The notes under the pieces are model-generated. The model was given only the letters and a program-made list of their open reading frames with translations, searched no databases and was not told the DNA's origin. A stretch of DNA of 52,599 bases from positions 1 through 52,599 of the forward strand of contig JAGVGT010000064.1 in the NCBI GenBank assembly GCA_020056965.1. The letters are read 5' to 3'. The position numbers and the translations under genes are program-made. Positions within the stretch are counted from its first letter, which is position 1. Each line of letters opens with the position of its first letter. The DNA is from Deltaproteobacteria bacterium (lineage in GTDB: Bacteria > Desulfobacterota > Desulfobulbia > Desulfobulbales > JAGXFP01). Positions 52,548-52,599 of this stretch are shown in pieces.

Positions 52548-52599
52548 TGCGCGGGGCTCTTCGGTAGTTCTGAGTGTTCGCGGGCATGGCCCGCTCCTA

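Overview
This 52.6 kb window is a GC-rich bacterial chromosome segment. The gene content suggests an anaerobic or facultatively anaerobic sulfur-metabolising member of the Desulfobacterota, possibly Desulfobulbales. That placement is inferred from the triheme c7-type cytochrome, the tetrathionate-reductase-like molybdoenzyme, the alpha-beta fused carboxyltransferase, the PhnD-type sensors and the multi-rhodanese protein. No rRNA or tRNA gene, CRISPR array or intact transposase was seen.

Region 1 (83-10138, all minus strand) is a molybdoenzyme island. A PhnD-like lipoprotein, a histidine kinase and a NarL-type regulator form one operon with its own promoter. They precede a triheme cytochrome, a four-cluster ferredoxin and a 1084-residue Tat-exported molybdopterin oxidoreductase. 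A tiny tatA comes next, then moaA and a moaC-mog fusion behind a clear Moco riboswitch candidate. The layout resembles a Ttr (tetrathionate) respiratory system in which the TtrS sensor is split into separate proteins and the membrane subunit TtrC is replaced by a soluble cytochrome.

Region 2 (10158-20943) holds a CCG-domain Fe-S protein, prfB with its programmed +1 frameshift, lnt and corC. It also holds a compact plus-strand four-gene biotin carboxylase operon: biotin carboxylase, alpha-beta fused carboxyltransferase, an unusual biotinyl carrier and a biotin ligase.

Region 3 (21019-32787) holds a repeat-rich autotransporter, a Phd/RelE-type toxin-antitoxin pair, a DUF5329-like protein, an ABC exporter, a dus gene, a tandem-FHA protein and a phasin-like/UbiB-like pair.

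Region 4 (33016-41853) starts with an arsR-acr3-arsC operon. A second PhnD-based signalling cluster follows, made of an FmdE-like secreted protein, a PhnD-like protein, a PAS histidine kinase with a Cys cluster, and a sigma54 response regulator. It lies next to a secreted heme c/triple-rhodanese protein that has a textbook sigma54 promoter.

Region 5 (42187-52547) is a thiol, sulfur and arsenic island: a YedE-type transporter, a thioredoxin lipoprotein, CcdA, two CSC-motif permeases, three small GPGCxxC redox proteins, a rhodanese, ArsM, an MFS transporter and a tandem Usp. A structured leader RNA candidate precedes the MFS gene. At least four families of dispersed palindromic repeats sit between genes across the window, and in two places they supply a start or stop codon.
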